From the NCBI RefSeq assembly GCF_003640395.1, contig NZ_RBZQ01000005.1, positions 248,001 through 312,000 of the forward strand: a DNA stretch of 64,000 nucleotides, read 5' to 3'. The notes under the pieces are model-generated. The model ran no database searches and was not told the origin of the DNA. It saw nothing but the letters and a program-made list of their open reading frames with translations. This stretch comes from Stutzerimonas urumqiensis. Its GTDB lineage: Bacteria; Pseudomonadota; Gammaproteobacteria; Pseudomonadales; Pseudomonadaceae. Shown one piece after another: positions 35,409-43,561 of the stretch. The position numbers were made by a program, and so were the translations under genes. Position 1 is the first letter of the stretch, and each line of letters begins with the position of its first letter.

Positions 35409-36197
35409 GTGCCCGAGTTCGCCCCGCTGCGCCTGTCCGCCACCCTCCTCTGCCTGACCCTGACCGCCTGCGCCAGCCAGTCGACCGCGCCCCTCGGCGA
35501 CCATGACCGGCTCATGGCGCTGGCCGAGCAGGTACGCCGCGGCGGCGACCCGGCCTCCGCGGCCGCGCTGTACGAACGCGCCGTGCAGCAGGGCGACGAC
35601 AGCCCGGACCTGCTGCGCGCGCTGGGCGAAACCCGGCTCGCGGCCGGCGATGCGGCGGGTGCCGCCGAGGCGTTTCGCGACCTGTTGCGGCAGGACGACG
35701 AAGACCCGCAGGCGCTGCTCGGGCTGGGGACCGCAGAGTTGCAGCTCGGCCGCTTCGACCGCGCCGTCCGGACGCTTGAGCAGGCCGCGCCGGCACTGGG
35801 TACCGCGCAGGCCTACAACCGGCTCGGCACGGCGCAGGTGCTGGCCGGTCGCTTCGGCGACGCCCAGGCGGCCTATGGCACGGCGATCGACCAGGCGCCG
35901 GGCGATCTCGACATTCGCAGCAACCTGGCGCTGGCACTGGCGTTGAACGACCAGGCCGACGAGGCACAGCGAGCGATCGCCGCGGTCGCGCGCTCGCCGC
36001 TGGCCGAGCCGCACCATCTGCGCCAGCAGATGCTGGTCCTGACCCTGATCGGCGACGAAGCCGGCGCGGCGCAGGCATTGGCCGGGCTGCCCGAGCAGGA
36101 TCGTCTGGCCCTGCTCGCCGAAGCCCGTTCGATTCGCCAGCTCGACGATCCGGCCGCGCGCGCGCGGGCCATCGGGCTGCTGACCGGCGCCCGCTGA
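35409..36197 (+). CDS. TPR lipoprotein, TadD-like, within the T3SS cluster
   Basis: 262 residues from GTG 35409, chosen because AGGAG lies 6 nt upstream; ATG 35403 and 35394 are alternatives. Lipobox LTAC with Cys21. Tetratricopeptide repeats follow (DPASAAALYERAVQQGDDSP, LLGLGTAELQLGRFDRAVRT, AYNRLGTAQVLAGRFGDAQA, DLDIRSNLALALALNDQADE). It resembles TadD of Tad pilus loci. It is the only rightward gene of the cluster, placed between the two halves of the secretin. Likely an outer-membrane assembly factor for the secretin (inference). Confidence 0.85.
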   Translation: MPEFAPLRLSATLLCLTLTACASQSTAPLGDHDRLMALAEQVRRGGDPASAAALYERAVQQGDDSPDLLRALGETRLAAGDAAGAAEAFRDLLRQDDEDPQALLGLGTAELQLGRFDRAVRTLEQAAPALGTAQAYNRLGTAQVLAGRFGDAQAAYGTAIDQAPGDLDIRSNLALALALNDQADEAQRAIAAVARSPLAEPHHLRQQMLVLTLIGDEAGAAQALAGLPEQDRLALLAEARSIRQLDDPAARARAIGLLTGAR

Positions 36198-36230
36198 GCC
36201 GCCTGCGATCAGCCAGCGGCGCGCTCGGGG

Positions 36231-36629
36231 TCAGGGCACGCCGGCCGTGCCGGTCTGCGCTTCCAGCCGGCGCTGGCGTTCCTGCCCGGCCTCGGCATCG
36301 CCACGCAGGTAGCGCTCGGCGGCCTGCGCCACCGGCGCGGCGAAGGCAGCGCCGGTCTGCCGGCCGTGACGCAAGTCGGCCGGGTGCTCGACCATTCGCT
36401 GCAGGTTCAGCGCGTTGGCACAGCCGGGCGGTAGGCGCTCGGGTTCGGCGTCCTCCACCGCGAGCGCCAGGCAGGCATCGGGAAAGGGTCGCGCCTGGTC
36501 GCGCAGGTCGCTGCTGAAATCCGCCGAGTAGCGCGGCGAATCCAGCTCGGTGGCGCATCCCGACACGAGCGCGGCCAGCCCCAGCCAGGCGACGATCGGC
36601 AGCAGCGCCCGGTGCGTATCAATCGACAT
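36231..36629 (-). CDS. CpaD-like lipoprotein, probable secretin partner
   Basis: 132 residues. Signal sequence with lipobox VSGC (Cys25). The block PPGCANALNLQRMVEHPADL then HGRQTG matches the signature of CpaD/RcpB proteins of Tad pili (Gly-Cys-x5-Asn-Leu ... Met-Val-x-x-Pro-x-Asp-Leu). Its start overlaps the end of the RhcC2-like secretin gene by 11 bp. Probably an outer-membrane pilotin-like partner of that secretin. Confidence 0.8.
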   Translation of the reverse strand: MSIDTHRALLPIVAWLGLAALVSGCATELDSPRYSADFSSDLRDQARPFPDACLALAVEDAEPERLPPGCANALNLQRMVEHPADLRHGRQTGAAFAAPVAQAAERYLRGDAEAGQERQRRLEAQTGTAGVP

Positions 36630-37944
36630 GGAATCCGAACTCCGTACGACGGGTGAGGCCCTGGCCGCCGGCCAGTTGCCAGGCAGGATTGGCGCTGGCC
36701 GGATCGAGCGGCGTGGCCAGCTCGCGCTCGCCGCTCGGCTCGACCAGGTAAGGCGTGATGAGGATCACCAGCTCCGTCTCGCTCTGCTGGAACCGCTTGG
36801 AGCGGAACAGCGCGCCGAGCACCGGCAGGTCGCCGAGCAGCGGCAGGCGATCCATGTCCTGCGTGTTGTCGCGCTGGAACAGCCCGGCGATGGCGAAGGT
36901 CTGGCCGCTACCGACTTCCACCTGCGTATCGGCGCGGCGGATGCGGAAGGTCGGCACCGTCAGGCCGGCGATTTCCACCGTGCTGCTGCCCGACAGGCTG
37001 CTGACCTCGGGCCGCACGCGCAGGCCGATGCGATCGCCGGGCAGAAGCGTGGGGGTGAACGTCAGCGACACGCCGTAGGGCTTGTACTCGATGCCGACCA
37101 GCTCGTTGCCGACCGGCACCGGCACGGGGATCTCGCCGCCCGCGAGGAAGCTCGCGGTCTGGCCGGTCATGGCGGTGATGTTCGGCTCGGCGAGGATTTC
37201 CAGCAGGCCGTTGCTCTGCAACGCATCGAGCAGCACGTCGACGCTGCCGCTGCCGGAGCTGAAGCCGCCGCCGATGAGGTTGGTCGCGCCTTCGGCCGCG
37301 GCGCCCGCCAGCGGTCCACCGGTGACGAGACCGAAGGTGAAGTTGCCGGCATTGACCAGCGCGTTCCAGTTCACGCCGTAGCTGAGCAGCTGCTGCCGCG
37401 AGACTTCGGCGAAGCGCACGCGGATGTTCACCTGCGGCGCGCCTTCGTAGGTCGCGAGGTTCAAGGCGGGCTGGCCCTCGGCAGCCTGGCTGTCGAGCGT
37501 GCCCTGGACGGCGAGCGCCGACGCCACCGAGTCGGTGCTGCCGCTGGCCAGGGCACGCCGGCCAGCCAGATCGACCCTGACCGTGCCGGCCTCGGGCCGC
37601 ACCTCGAGGCGAACGCGCCCGCGGTCCTGCTGTTCGGCGCCGAGCGCGATCAGGTCCGTCGCGCCTAGCGACTTGGCATAGACGTAGGCGACTCCGTCGG
37701 AGACGACCCGCACGTCCGCGATCGCAGGATCAGCGACGAACAAGGATTCCACACGGCCCGGAAAGCGCAGCACCCGCCCTTCCCCCGGCGCCAGCCCGAT
37801 GCGCTGGTCGCTGCCGGGATCGAGCGTGACCGGCCGTGCCTGCGCGGCGAGCGGCAGCAGGCCGGCCAGCAGGCAGAAACAGGTGACCAGCCACAGGCCG
37901 TGGCGAATCACACGGCTGCCGTTATCCATCGAAGGGTCGTGCAT
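36619..37944 (-). CDS. T3SS outer-membrane secretin, RhcC2/CpaC-like (SctC split gene)
   Basis: 441 residues; ATG 37944 has AAGGAG at 6 nt. Signal peptide to about residue 36. A CpaC/RcpA-type N-terminal domain follows (GRVLRFPGRVESLFVADPAI, VAYVYAKSLGATDLIALGAE), then the secretin core (VNIRVRFAEVSRQQLLSYGV, LEILAEPNITAMTGQTASFL, GGEIPVPVP, GQTFAIAGLFQRD, LPLLGDLPVLGALFRSKRF, ETELVILITPYLVEP). The N0/N1 part typical of SctC is encoded separately (34566-35159). The core looks closer to Tad secretins than to HrcC/YscC, as described for rhizobial T3SS. Confidence 0.93.
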   Translation of the reverse strand: MHDPSMDNGSRVIRHGLWLVTCFCLLAGLLPLAAQARPVTLDPGSDQRIGLAPGEGRVLRFPGRVESLFVADPAIADVRVVSDGVAYVYAKSLGATDLIALGAEQQDRGRVRLEVRPEAGTVRVDLAGRRALASGSTDSVASALAVQGTLDSQAAEGQPALNLATYEGAPQVNIRVRFAEVSRQQLLSYGVNWNALVNAGNFTFGLVTGGPLAGAAAEGATNLIGGGFSSGSGSVDVLLDALQSNGLLEILAEPNITAMTGQTASFLAGGEIPVPVPVGNELVGIEYKPYGVSLTFTPTLLPGDRIGLRVRPEVSSLSGSSTVEIAGLTVPTFRIRRADTQVEVGSGQTFAIAGLFQRDNTQDMDRLPLLGDLPVLGALFRSKRFQQSETELVILITPYLVEPSGERELATPLDPASANPAWQLAGGQGLTRRTEFGFHVD

Positions 37945-37967
37945 GAGCGCTCCTTGCAAAGGGTGAA

Positions 37968-40100
37968 TCAGGATGCCGCGGCCGTGGCGGTACGCTCCGG
38001 CAGCGGCTTGTAGCCGCGCGGCAGCTCCACCGGCGCCAGCGGCTGGACGGAAAATTCGCGGGTCAGGTCCTGGTAGCTGAGCACCGCCACGTCGAGGCCG
38101 TGCCGCACCAGCAGCTGCCGCAGGTAGCGGCGGATGTCCGGCGAGGTCATCACCACCGGTTCGAGGCTGCCGGAGAGCCCGTCCAGGTGGCCTTGCAGCT
38201 GGGACAAGACACCGCGCGACAGGCTTTCGGGCAGCACCTGACGGTCGCTCCGGCGCAGGATCTGTCTGATGGCTTCTTCCAGCGGACGGGTCAGCGTGTA
38301 GGCGGCGATCACCCGATTGCCATCGGCGTATCGGTGGCAGATGTGGCGCGCCAGCGCGGCGCGCACATGCTCGCTGAGCACATGGATTTCCAGGTCGCGC
38401 CCGCCCCATTCGACCAGCGCTTCGAGCAGCACCCGCAGGTTGCGCAGGCTGATGCCTTCGTCCAGCAGTCGGCGCAGCACTTCGGAAGTGCGCTGCAGCG
38501 ACACGGCGCGCTGGGCCTCCTTCACCAGTTCGGGATAGTCGGCCTCCATCCGCGCCAGCAGCTGCCGGGTCTCCTGGATGCCGACGAACTCGGCGGCATA
38601 GCGCCGCAAGGTCTGCGCGAGGTAGTCGCCGAGCGCCTCGTCGAGGCTGCGGAAGGCGACGCCCGCCTCGGTCATCGCGCCACGCGCCGCGGCATCCGCC
38701 CACAGCGCTTCGCGGCGACCCGCCAGGGGCGGCAGGCGCAGCGGTTCGACGTCGGCCAGGGCCAGGGTGATCTCGTCGTCGAGGATCTGCAGGCCGCCGG
38801 GCACCACGCTCGTCTCGGCGACCGGCACGCCGTCGACATCGACACCGACCCGCCCCTCGCCCGCACGCGGATCGCACCGGACGCCGACCCGCGGCAGTTC
38901 GATGCCCAACTCCTCCATCACCCGCTCGCGGGCCTGCTCGGCCTGCGCCCGCACGGTCGCGAGCGGCATGCCCTGCTCGACCGTCGGCCCCAGCCACAGG
39001 GTGACGCGGCAGGCGGTGTCGCCGAGTTCCAGCGGCGTGGGCCCGCCCGGTTCGAGCGCGACCGGCGCGGTGTCGCTGGCCAACCCCGCCGCGGGTGTCG
39101 AATCGGCCAGCACCGGCTCCGGCCGTTCGCGCCGCACCTGCCGATAGGCGCAGCCGCCAAGCAGCACCGACAGCACGAGGAACACCGGCGCCGGAAAACT
39201 CGGCACGAAGGCGACCGCCAGCAGGATCGCCGACGTCAGCCCGAGCGCCTTGGGGTTGGCGCCCATCTGCCCGACGATTTCGCTGCCCAGGTCGCGCTCG
39301 TCGTCGGATGCCACCCGCGTCACGACCGTGCCGGCCGCCACGGCGATCAGCAGCGCCGGTATCTGCGCAATCAGGCCGTCGCCCACGGTCAGCAGCGAAT
39401 AGGTATGCAGCGCCTCGCCGAAGGGCATGCCGCGGTCGAGCATGCCGATGGCCCAGCCGCCGAACAGGTTGACGCAGAGGATGACCAGCCCGGCGATGGC
39501 ATCGCCCTTGACGAACTTCATCGCGCCGTCCATCGCGCCGTACAGCTGGCTTTCCCGCTCGAGCCGCGAGCGGCGCAGACGGGCTTCCTGCTGGTCGATG
39601 TCGCCGTTGCGCAGGTCGTTGTCGATGCTCATCTGCTTGCCCGGCATCGCATCGAGCGTGAAACGGGCCGCGACTTCGGCGACGCGCTCCGAGCCCTTGG
39701 TGATCACCAGAAACTGCGCCACGGTGATGATCAGGAAGACCACCAGGCCGATCACCACCTCGCCGGCGATGACGAACTCGCCGAACGCCTGGACGATCTC
39801 GCCGGCATCCCCTTCGAGCAGGATCAGCCGCGTGGTGGTGATCGACAGCGCCAGGCGAAACAGCGTGCTCAGCAGGATCACCGGCGGCAGGGCCGAGAAG
39901 TCGACCGAACGCGACAGGTAGAACGCCACCACCAGCACCAGCAGGCTGAAGGCGATGTTGACGCCGATGAGCAGGTCCACCAGCCAGGTCGGCAGCGGAA
40001 TGACCATCATGGTGACGGCCAGCAGCATGAAGGCGGCGATCACCACGTCGCTGCGCCCGGCGGCGAGCTGCGCCAGGCGATTGAGCGGAGCCAGGGTCAT
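37968..40100 (-). CDS. sctV: T3SS export-gate protein SctV
   Basis: 710 residues of the FlhA/YscV family. Seven to eight membrane segments occupy residues 1-320 (VVIAAFMLLAVTMMVIPLPT, IGVNIAFSLLVLVVAFYLSR, LLSTLFRLALSITTTRLIL), with the FHIPEP-like block RFTLDAMPGKQMSIDNDLRN and YGAMDGAMKFVKGDAIAGL. A large cytoplasmic domain forms the nonameric ring that receives chaperone-substrate complexes. It overlaps the TPR gene upstream by 4 bp. Confidence 0.97.
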   Translation of the reverse strand: MTLAPLNRLAQLAAGRSDVVIAAFMLLAVTMMVIPLPTWLVDLLIGVNIAFSLLVLVVAFYLSRSVDFSALPPVILLSTLFRLALSITTTRLILLEGDAGEIVQAFGEFVIAGEVVIGLVVFLIITVAQFLVITKGSERVAEVAARFTLDAMPGKQMSIDNDLRNGDIDQQEARLRRSRLERESQLYGAMDGAMKFVKGDAIAGLVILCVNLFGGWAIGMLDRGMPFGEALHTYSLLTVGDGLIAQIPALLIAVAAGTVVTRVASDDERDLGSEIVGQMGANPKALGLTSAILLAVAFVPSFPAPVFLVLSVLLGGCAYRQVRRERPEPVLADSTPAAGLASDTAPVALEPGGPTPLELGDTACRVTLWLGPTVEQGMPLATVRAQAEQARERVMEELGIELPRVGVRCDPRAGEGRVGVDVDGVPVAETSVVPGGLQILDDEITLALADVEPLRLPPLAGRREALWADAAARGAMTEAGVAFRSLDEALGDYLAQTLRRYAAEFVGIQETRQLLARMEADYPELVKEAQRAVSLQRTSEVLRRLLDEGISLRNLRVLLEALVEWGGRDLEIHVLSEHVRAALARHICHRYADGNRVIAAYTLTRPLEEAIRQILRRSDRQVLPESLSRGVLSQLQGHLDGLSGSLEPVVMTSPDIRRYLRQLLVRHGLDVAVLSYQDLTREFSVQPLAPVELPRGYKPLPERTATAAAS

Positions 40101-40426
40101 TCGGTCCTCCAGGCGAGGTAGCGGTGGAAGCAGTCGCGGGCCTGGTCATGCTCGCCGAGCAGCCAGAAGGCCCGGCTGCGCAGCAGTTGATGGTCGGCAC
40201 GCTCGCCTTCCAGCCCGGCGAGCTGATCGACCGCGAGCAGCGCCCGGCGCCCGTCGCCGACGGCCAGAAAGCCACCGACCAGGGTCCGCAGGATCGGCGC
40301 ATGGGCCGGTGCCAGCCGCGCGGCGAGCAGCAACATGGCGAGCCCGCGATGGGGCTGGCCGGCGCGGGCATAGAGGTCGCCACGCACCTGCAGCCAGAGC
40401 GCCGCTTCGTGGTCGAGCACGCTCAC
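40097..40426 (-). CDS. Small TPR-type protein upstream of sctV, SctY-like
   Basis: 109 residues from GTG 40426, which overlaps the preceding stop (GTGA) and the stop of which overlaps sctV. Helical repeats: ALWLQVRGDLYARAGQPHRG, MLLLAARLAPAHAPILRTL, FWLLGEHDQARDCFHRYLAW. Place and size match YscY of Ysc systems, a TPR chaperone of YscX that docks on YscV; rhizobial y4yS, a TPR protein beside rhcV, is another parallel. The family is assigned by architecture and synteny only. Confidence 0.7.
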   Translation of the reverse strand: MSVLDHEAALWLQVRGDLYARAGQPHRGLAMLLLAARLAPAHAPILRTLVGGFLAVGDGRRALLAVDQLAGLEGERADHQLLRSRAFWLLGEHDQARDCFHRYLAWRTE

Positions 40427-40806
40427 GAGGCCTGCTCCTGCGCCAGCAATTCGAGCAGCGCCTGCTGTTGGTCGCACTCTTCGAGCAGCATGCGCTCGAG
40501 CATGACGAGGGTTTCCGGGTCGGCATCCAGTGCCGGCAACACGGCGTCGAGCAGGTGCTGGAGGATGTCCAGCGAGCGGTGCTCTCCGAGCAGGCCCGGA
40601 TCGTCGATCAAGGGCAGCGTGGCGCGTTCCAGCGCACTGAGCTGCGCACGGGAAGGTCGATCGCGACGGGCGCGCAGCAGCCGTTCGAAGCTGTCGCCGG
40701 CCGTGCCGTTGACCACCGGCGCAAAACGTCGAACGGCGTCTGCGGAGCTCGCCGAGGAGACCTCGGCGCCGGCCGAACGGCCGAGGCGGTGCGGGTCGAT
40801 TCTCAA
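40423..40806 (-). CDS. Hypothetical T3SS protein, possible SctX
   Basis: 127 residues with a disordered N-terminal third and helical remainder: SLDILQHLLDAVLPALDADP, LVMLERMLLEECDQQQALLE, LLAQEQAS. It is followed by a small TPR gene and sctV, the order yscX-yscY-yscV of Ysc systems, and its length and C-terminal helix pattern resemble YscX (about 122 residues). Sequence identity is too low to be certain. Alternatives are an unrelated Rhc-specific component. Confidence 0.45.
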   Translation of the reverse strand: MRIDPHRLGRSAGAEVSSASSADAVRRFAPVVNGTAGDSFERLLRARRDRPSRAQLSALERATLPLIDDPGLLGEHRSLDILQHLLDAVLPALDADPETLVMLERMLLEECDQQQALLELLAQEQAS

Positions 40807-40831
40807 CGGAGGGTACTCAGCGGACGTGCGT

Positions 40832-41722
40832 TCATAACGTCAGCGCGTACTCGGCGCCATCGCGGCGCAGCAGGAGCCGGTCCGCCTCGATCGCCGACAG
40901 TACCCAGCCGTCGGCCATTGCCGCGCCGGGATAGAGCCGCTCGCCATGCTCGCCGATGACATAGGGGTTGGGCCCACTCCAGATCGCCTGCACCCGTACG
41001 CGCGGCGCTGGCGGGCGCTCTCGCTCGGTGACGGCCGCGTGCAGCAGGTGAGTGTCGCCGTGGCTCCGGTCGAACCAGCGCTGGACGTCGCGCCAGCGGG
41101 TCATGGCCTCGGCGTCCAGCGTGCCGGTGATCTGCACGTAACTGCCGTCGGCGTCGAGTCGCAGCGACTCGAGCCCGGCATCGGCGAGCCGCGCCCGCAG
41201 CGCATCGAGCGGTTCGGTAGGCGCCGGGAGGGTCGCGGCCGCCGCCGGCATCGCCTCGGGCATCGGCGCCGGTCGCGACGAGGCGCCGCTCATGGCGAGA
41301 AAGGGATAAAGGCACAAGGCCACGCCCGCCAGGCTGCCGGCGGCCCAGGCGGCGCGGCGGTCGAGCCAGGCTCGCAGCGGCGTCGCGACGGGCTGGGTCG
41401 GGCGCAGGTCGAGCGCCACCTCGCCGACGGCCAGCCGCGCCGGCAACCGTGCCAGGCAGCCGGTGCCCTGGGCCAGTGCGGTGCCATCGACCAGCACCGC
41501 GCCGCCGATCGCCTCGATGCGCACCCGGCCGCCGCGCTCGGGGCTCAGCACGAAGTGCTCGGGCGCGATGGCCGCGTCGCTGAGTACCACGTCGCAGGCC
41601 AGGTCGCTGCCAATGCGACAGGCGCGCCGGTCGAGGTCGAAGGAGGCGCCGGCATGCGCGCCGGCTACCACCAGCGCACGCGAAGCCGTCGGCGTCAGGG
41701 TCGCGAAGAGCTGAGCATTCAT
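40832..41722 (-). CDS. sctD: T3SS inner-membrane ring protein SctD
   Basis: 296 residues. N-terminal cytoplasmic FHA-like domain (CRIGSDLACDVVLSDAAIAP, EHFVLSPERGG), one membrane helix (WAAGSLAGVALCLYPFLAM, about residues 129-148), then a short periplasmic part with BON/ring-like motifs (ESLRLDADGSYVQITGTLDA, ERLYPGAAMADGWVLSAIEA). It matches the YscD/y4yQ type but is shorter than YscD (about 420). It would form the outer of the two inner-membrane rings with SctJ. Confidence 0.85.
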   Translation of the reverse strand: MNAQLFATLTPTASRALVVAGAHAGASFDLDRRACRIGSDLACDVVLSDAAIAPEHFVLSPERGGRVRIEAIGGAVLVDGTALAQGTGCLARLPARLAVGEVALDLRPTQPVATPLRAWLDRRAAWAAGSLAGVALCLYPFLAMSGASSRPAPMPEAMPAAAATLPAPTEPLDALRARLADAGLESLRLDADGSYVQITGTLDAEAMTRWRDVQRWFDRSHGDTHLLHAAVTERERPPAPRVRVQAIWSGPNPYVIGEHGERLYPGAAMADGWVLSAIEADRLLLRRDGAEYALTL

Positions 41723-41831
41723 CGGATTCGAGCCCCGTGGCGGTGTTCACGCCGCACGCCGGAGCGGTGCCGCGCGAAACAGGAATTCGGTGAAAACGTC
41801 GGGCGACGCCGAAACGCCGCCCGAGCGCGAA

Positions 41832-41993
41832 TCAGTTCTGAGGACGCTGCTTGGTCGCGTCGAGCTCAGTCTTCTTCTCGGTGGTGATCTCGGTGATCTT
41901 GGCCGACTTTTCGATCGCGGCGTCGAAAGCGGCTTCCATCTTGGCGATTGCAGCGTCGGCGGACGTGGTGCTGCTGGGGGCTACAGAACTCAT
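41832..41993 (-). CDS. Small ORF, 53 residues, first gene of the T3SS operon; candidate needle/pilus subunit
   Basis: ATG 41993 has AAGGAG at 8 nt, one of the best sites in the cluster. After a Ser/Thr-rich start (MSSVAPSSTTSADAAIAKME) it is one amphipathic helix ending KKTELDATKQRPQN. No Cys, Trp or signal. Being first in the operon with a strong ribosome binding site, small and helical, it could be the needle or pilus subunit (SctF/NopA class), which is otherwise missing. Not proven by sequence. Confidence 0.55.
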   Translation of the reverse strand: MSSVAPSSTTSADAAIAKMEAAFDAAIEKSAKITEITTEKKTELDATKQRPQN

Positions 41994-42133
41994 ATCGATG
42001 TCTCCTTGGAGGGGGATAAAGGACATGCGCAAACCGCCACTGCTCGGCTGCAACCTGCACAACGCCAACGAGCGGTGACCTGGCCGGCGTGCCGGTGGCC
42101 GTCGTTCGTTGCAGGGTCAGGTTGCAGAGCGAA

Positions 42134-42174
42134 CGTGACGGTTTAATGGCGGGATAGAGCCCTGTAGACGGTTT
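42134..42174. promoter_or_regulatory. Putative promoter/operator region of the sctD-side T3SS operon
   Basis: Two copies of GACGGTTT, 30 bp apart (42137-42144 and 42167-42174), lie 144-181 bp upstream of the first small ORF. The first extends to CGTGACGGTT, also present in the dyad at 35255-35274 upstream of the RhcC1-like gene. CTGCAACCTG (42048-42057) and CAGGTTGCAG (42118-42127) form a further inverted pair. The regulator is unknown. Confidence 0.35.
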
Positions 42175-42260
42175 CCCGGCGAACGGTAGGCTTGCCATGC
42201 CGGTGCCATCCAGGCGTCACAGAACTGACTTATGCTCAGGCCATCCCTCGGAGATCAGCC

Positions 42261-43481
42261 ATGCCTTCGACCACCGCACCCGGTCACGACGAAAACCCCA
42301 ACGGGCCTTCACTGGGGGCGTTGTTCCTGATCTTCCTGCGGCTGGGCTGCACCTCGTTCGGCGGGCCGGTGGCGCACCTGGGTTATTTTCGCGACGAGTT
42401 CGTCGTGCGGCGCCGGTGGCTGGGCGAGCGCGCCTATGCCGATCTGGTCGCGCTGTGCCAGTTCCTCCCAGGCCCGGCGAGCAGTCAGGTGGGCATGGCG
42501 ATCGGCCTGTCGCGCGGCGGCTACGCCGGACTGGCGCTGGCCTGGTGCGGGTTCACCCTGCCGTCGGCGGTCGCGCTCATCCTGTTCGCGCTGGGCGTGG
42601 CGCACTGGGGCGATGCGCTGCCCGCGGGCCTGCTCGATGGGCTGAAGATCGCCGCCGTGGCGGTCGTTGCCCAAGCCGTGTGGGGCATGGGCCGCAGCCT
42701 CTGCCCCGATCCGTTGCGCATCGCCCTGATGATCGGCGCGGCCGCGCTGGTGTCGCTGTGGTCGACCGCGCTGGCACAGGTCGCGGTCATCCTGCTCGGC
42801 GGGCTGGTCGGGCTGTGGCGCCTGCGGCCGGATGCGGATGCCGCGCACCAAGCGCTGCCGGTGACCGTCTCGCGTCGCACGGGGCTGATCTGGCTCGCGC
42901 TGTTCGCTGCGCTGCTGGTCGGCCTGCCGCTGCTGGCGGAGGTCATGAGCGGGCGGACGATCGAGCTGATCGCCGCGTTCTACCGCGCCGGCGCGCTGGT
43001 GTTCGGCGGCGGTCATGTGGTGCTGCCGCTGCTGCAGGCCGAGGTGGTGCCGACCGGCTGGGTCGGGAACGCGACCTTCCTCGCCGGCTATGGCGCGGCG
43101 CAGGCGGTGCCGGGCCCGCTATTCACCTTCTCGGCCTTCCTCGGCGCCTCGCTGAACGGGCAGCCGAGCGGCTGGCTGGGCGGCTCGATCGCGCTGCTGG
43201 CGATCTTCGCGCCGTCCTTTTTGCTCATCGTCGGCGCCCTGCCCTTCTGGGAAGGCCTGCGCCGCAGCCGACGCACCCGGGCCGCGCTGATGGGCATCAA
43301 TGCCGCCGTGGTCGGGCTGCTGCTCGCCGCGCTCTACGACCCGGTCTGGACGTCGGCCATCGACGGTCCGGCGGCGTTCATGCTGGCGGTCGCGGCGTTC
43401 TTCGCACTCGTCACCTGGCGCCTGCCGCCCTGGCTGGTGGTGCTCGGCTGCGCACTGCTCGGCGTCCTCCTGCAACCATGA
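42261..43481 (+). CDS. chrA: Chromate efflux transporter ChrA
   Basis: 406 residues; ATG 42261 follows GGAGATCAGCC. Long-chain CHR family with two homologous halves: FLRLGCTSFGGPVAHLGYFR, LCQFLPGPASSQVGMAIGL in the first, FYRAGALVFGGGHVVLPLLQ, GYGAAQAVPGPLFTFSAFLG in the second. It exports chromate from the cytoplasm. Divergent from the T3SS operon. A T3SS link is not implied. Confidence 0.94.
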   Translation: MPSTTAPGHDENPNGPSLGALFLIFLRLGCTSFGGPVAHLGYFRDEFVVRRRWLGERAYADLVALCQFLPGPASSQVGMAIGLSRGGYAGLALAWCGFTLPSAVALILFALGVAHWGDALPAGLLDGLKIAAVAVVAQAVWGMGRSLCPDPLRIALMIGAAALVSLWSTALAQVAVILLGGLVGLWRLRPDADAAHQALPVTVSRRTGLIWLALFAALLVGLPLLAEVMSGRTIELIAAFYRAGALVFGGGHVVLPLLQAEVVPTGWVGNATFLAGYGAAQAVPGPLFTFSAFLGASLNGQPSGWLGGSIALLAIFAPSFLLIVGALPFWEGLRRSRRTRAALMGINAAVVGLLLAALYDPVWTSAIDGPAAFMLAVAAFFALVTWRLPPWLVVLGCALLGVLLQP

Positions 43482-43561
43482 ACTCATCCGCACGATGGAT
43501 GTGATTCAGCGCACAGGCTGATAAGCTCCGCGCCCTCACGAACACGGATGTTCAGGTGCTT

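Noticed and set aside
38100-40121. 673-codon plus-strand frame opposite sctV
   Set aside because: Antisense shadow of sctV; His/Arg/Gln-rich low-complexity composition and no motifs.
36619-40383. 1254-codon minus-strand frame joining the secretin with upstream sequence
   Set aside because: The upstream two thirds is an out-of-frame reading of sctV. The secretin starts at 37944 with its own ribosome binding site and signal peptide.
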